Shown: positions 5,831 through 6,441 of the stretch, one piece after another
How positions within the stretch are numbered: the first letter of the stretch is position 1
How the letters are laid out: each line of letters opens with the position of its first letter
From: CAZZIQ01 sp964654355
GTDB taxonomy: Bacteria > Pseudomonadota > Gammaproteobacteria > GCF-002020875
Direction: 5' to 3'
DNA length: 6,441 bases
Assembly: GCA_964654355.1 (NCBI GenBank)
Contig: CAZZIQ010000057.1
Coordinates: 1 to 6,441 of the forward strand
Made by a program: the position numbers and the translations under genes
The notes under the pieces: generated by a model
The model's database searches: none
Told to the model about the DNA's origin: nothing
The model's input: only the letters and a program-made list of their open reading frames with translations

Positions 5831-6441
5831 TTAGGAGAACATATCGTTGGTGATGTTCTGCCACCAGCTTTCAGCGTAGACCGACTCCATGAAGTTGTCC
5901 GCACCATCGGCTGCGGTCAGGCCGCCACCCATGTTTGCGATCTTCTTCTTGTCCGCCTGCAGCTGATAGACCGCGGCTACGGAAATACCGTATTCCGGAG
6001 TCACGTAGCTGTAACAGGTGTTGGTCCAACGCGGATCACCCGCCTTGGCGCCACCCAGCGCTTCACAAATGGCTGCTGCAGTCACCTTGCCCTGCGAGTT
6101 TGCAGAGTAACCTGACTTCGGCATGCCGGTTGCGACACTGGCATCACCAATAACATAAACGTCCTTATGCACAGTGGATTCAAACGTATCCAGTGCAACC
6201 GGGCACCAGCCCTTGTCGTTGGTCAGACCCGCAGCGTGCGCAATCTGGCCTGCCTTCATCGCAGGGATGATGTTGGCCGCGCCGTACTTATACGTTTCGA
6301 CTTCCGCTTCGATTTCTTTCGCGTCAACATTCACATTAGAAACCTTACCGCCCTGTGCGGCAGACACCCACTCGATCGGCAGATCATTCTTCTTCCAACC
6401 ACCGGTGAACAGGCCCTGCTTGGAGAACTTGTCCTTCGGAT
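5831..6441 (-). CDS. fccB: Flavocytochrome c sulfide dehydrogenase, flavoprotein subunit (C-terminal half; 5' end outside the window)
   Basis: Periplasmic FAD protein that oxidises sulfide (to sulfur or polysulfide) and passes electrons to a partner cytochrome c subunit (FccA). The frame is open to the right edge, and 202 residues plus the stop are visible, about half of the usual protein. Visible markers: the KFSKQGLF stretch near the edge, GWCPV (codons near 6203-6211) with the cysteine expected to form the redox-active disulfide with a partner cysteine in the missing half, the FAD-contacting VIGDAS, MPKSGYSANSQGK, and the C-terminal FCSD flavin-binding domain with NTCYSYVTPEYGISVAAVY. The protein ends normally, followed at once by a terminator, so it is the last gene of its transcript; an fccA gene would be expected beyond the right edge. 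A GTG at 6367 is an internal valine, not a start. All seven visible leucines use CTG, a bias suggesting high expression. The related SoxF has the same fold, so the naming could be either. Confidence 0.95.
   Translation of the reverse strand, partial: PKDKFSKQGLFTGGWKKNDLPIEWVSAAQGGKVSNVNVDAKEIEAEVETYKYGAANIIPAMKAGQIAHAAGLTNDKGWCPVALDTFESTVHKDVYVIGDASVATGMPKSGYSANSQGKVTAAAICEALGGAKAGDPRWTNTCYSYVTPEYGISVAAVYQLQADKKKIANMGGGLTAADGADNFMESVYAESWWQNITNDMFS

Noticed and set aside
5711..6115. Plus-strand open frame of 134 codons across the intergenic region into fccB
   Set aside because: It reads through the terminator hairpin and the (CG)5 tract and is antisense to the conserved fccB C-terminus.
5831..6367. 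A complete 178-residue protein starting at GTG 6367
   Set aside because: The frame continues upstream to the window edge with typical FccB sequence (KFSKQGLF and on), so this GTG is an internal valine codon.
1..6441. Mobile elements, CRISPR arrays, tRNA or rRNA genes, riboswitches, prophage remnants
   Set aside because: Almost the whole window is covered by six conserved genes with short gaps. I saw no repeat arrays, transposase motifs, terminal inverted repeats or structured RNA beyond the single terminator.

Overview
This window reads as chromosomal DNA of a Gram-negative proteobacterium that oxidises reduced sulfur, most likely a gammaproteobacterium. The evidence is the C-terminal half of a flavocytochrome c sulfide dehydrogenase flavoprotein (FccB/SoxF type), a periplasmic S41 carboxyl-terminal protease, and an inner-membrane SPOR-domain protein encoded directly after argS. 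The long form of thymidine phosphorylase also fits. The DNA is moderately GC-rich by eye (not counted). The genus cannot be fixed from this sequence.

All six real genes lie on the minus strand, so the window is best read from right to left. Bases 6441-5831 hold the 3' part of fccB, whose 5' half is outside the window. A strong intrinsic terminator follows its stop codon (5776-5810). The 159-base gap 5672-5830 also carries a plausible sigma70-type promoter for the next unit. Five tightly packed genes follow: an S41 peptidase (ctp, 5671-4307), a DJ-1/YajL-family protein (4295-3753), arginyl-tRNA synthetase argS (3709-1949), a SPOR-domain membrane protein (1949-1458), and a long-form thymidine/AMP phosphorylase (1435 to the left edge, truncated there). 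The gaps between them are 11, 43, -1 and 22 bases, so one transcript is likely.

Functionally, fccB is a separate sulfur-energy gene that ends at its own terminator. The downstream cluster is housekeeping and envelope maintenance: periplasmic proteolysis, a small stress or repair-type DJ-1 protein, tRNA charging, a peptidoglycan-binding SPOR protein and nucleoside or nucleotide salvage. The argS-SPOR junction (TAATG) suggests translational coupling.

No mobile element, CRISPR array, tRNA, rRNA or clearly new defence or biosynthetic system is visible. The points most worth a second look are the substrate of the phosphorylase, the make-up of the ctp-led operon, the divergent SPOR domain, the contrast in leucine codon use between fccB and the phosphorylase gene, the T8 run inside argS, and the Z-DNA-prone tract inside the putative ctp promoter.
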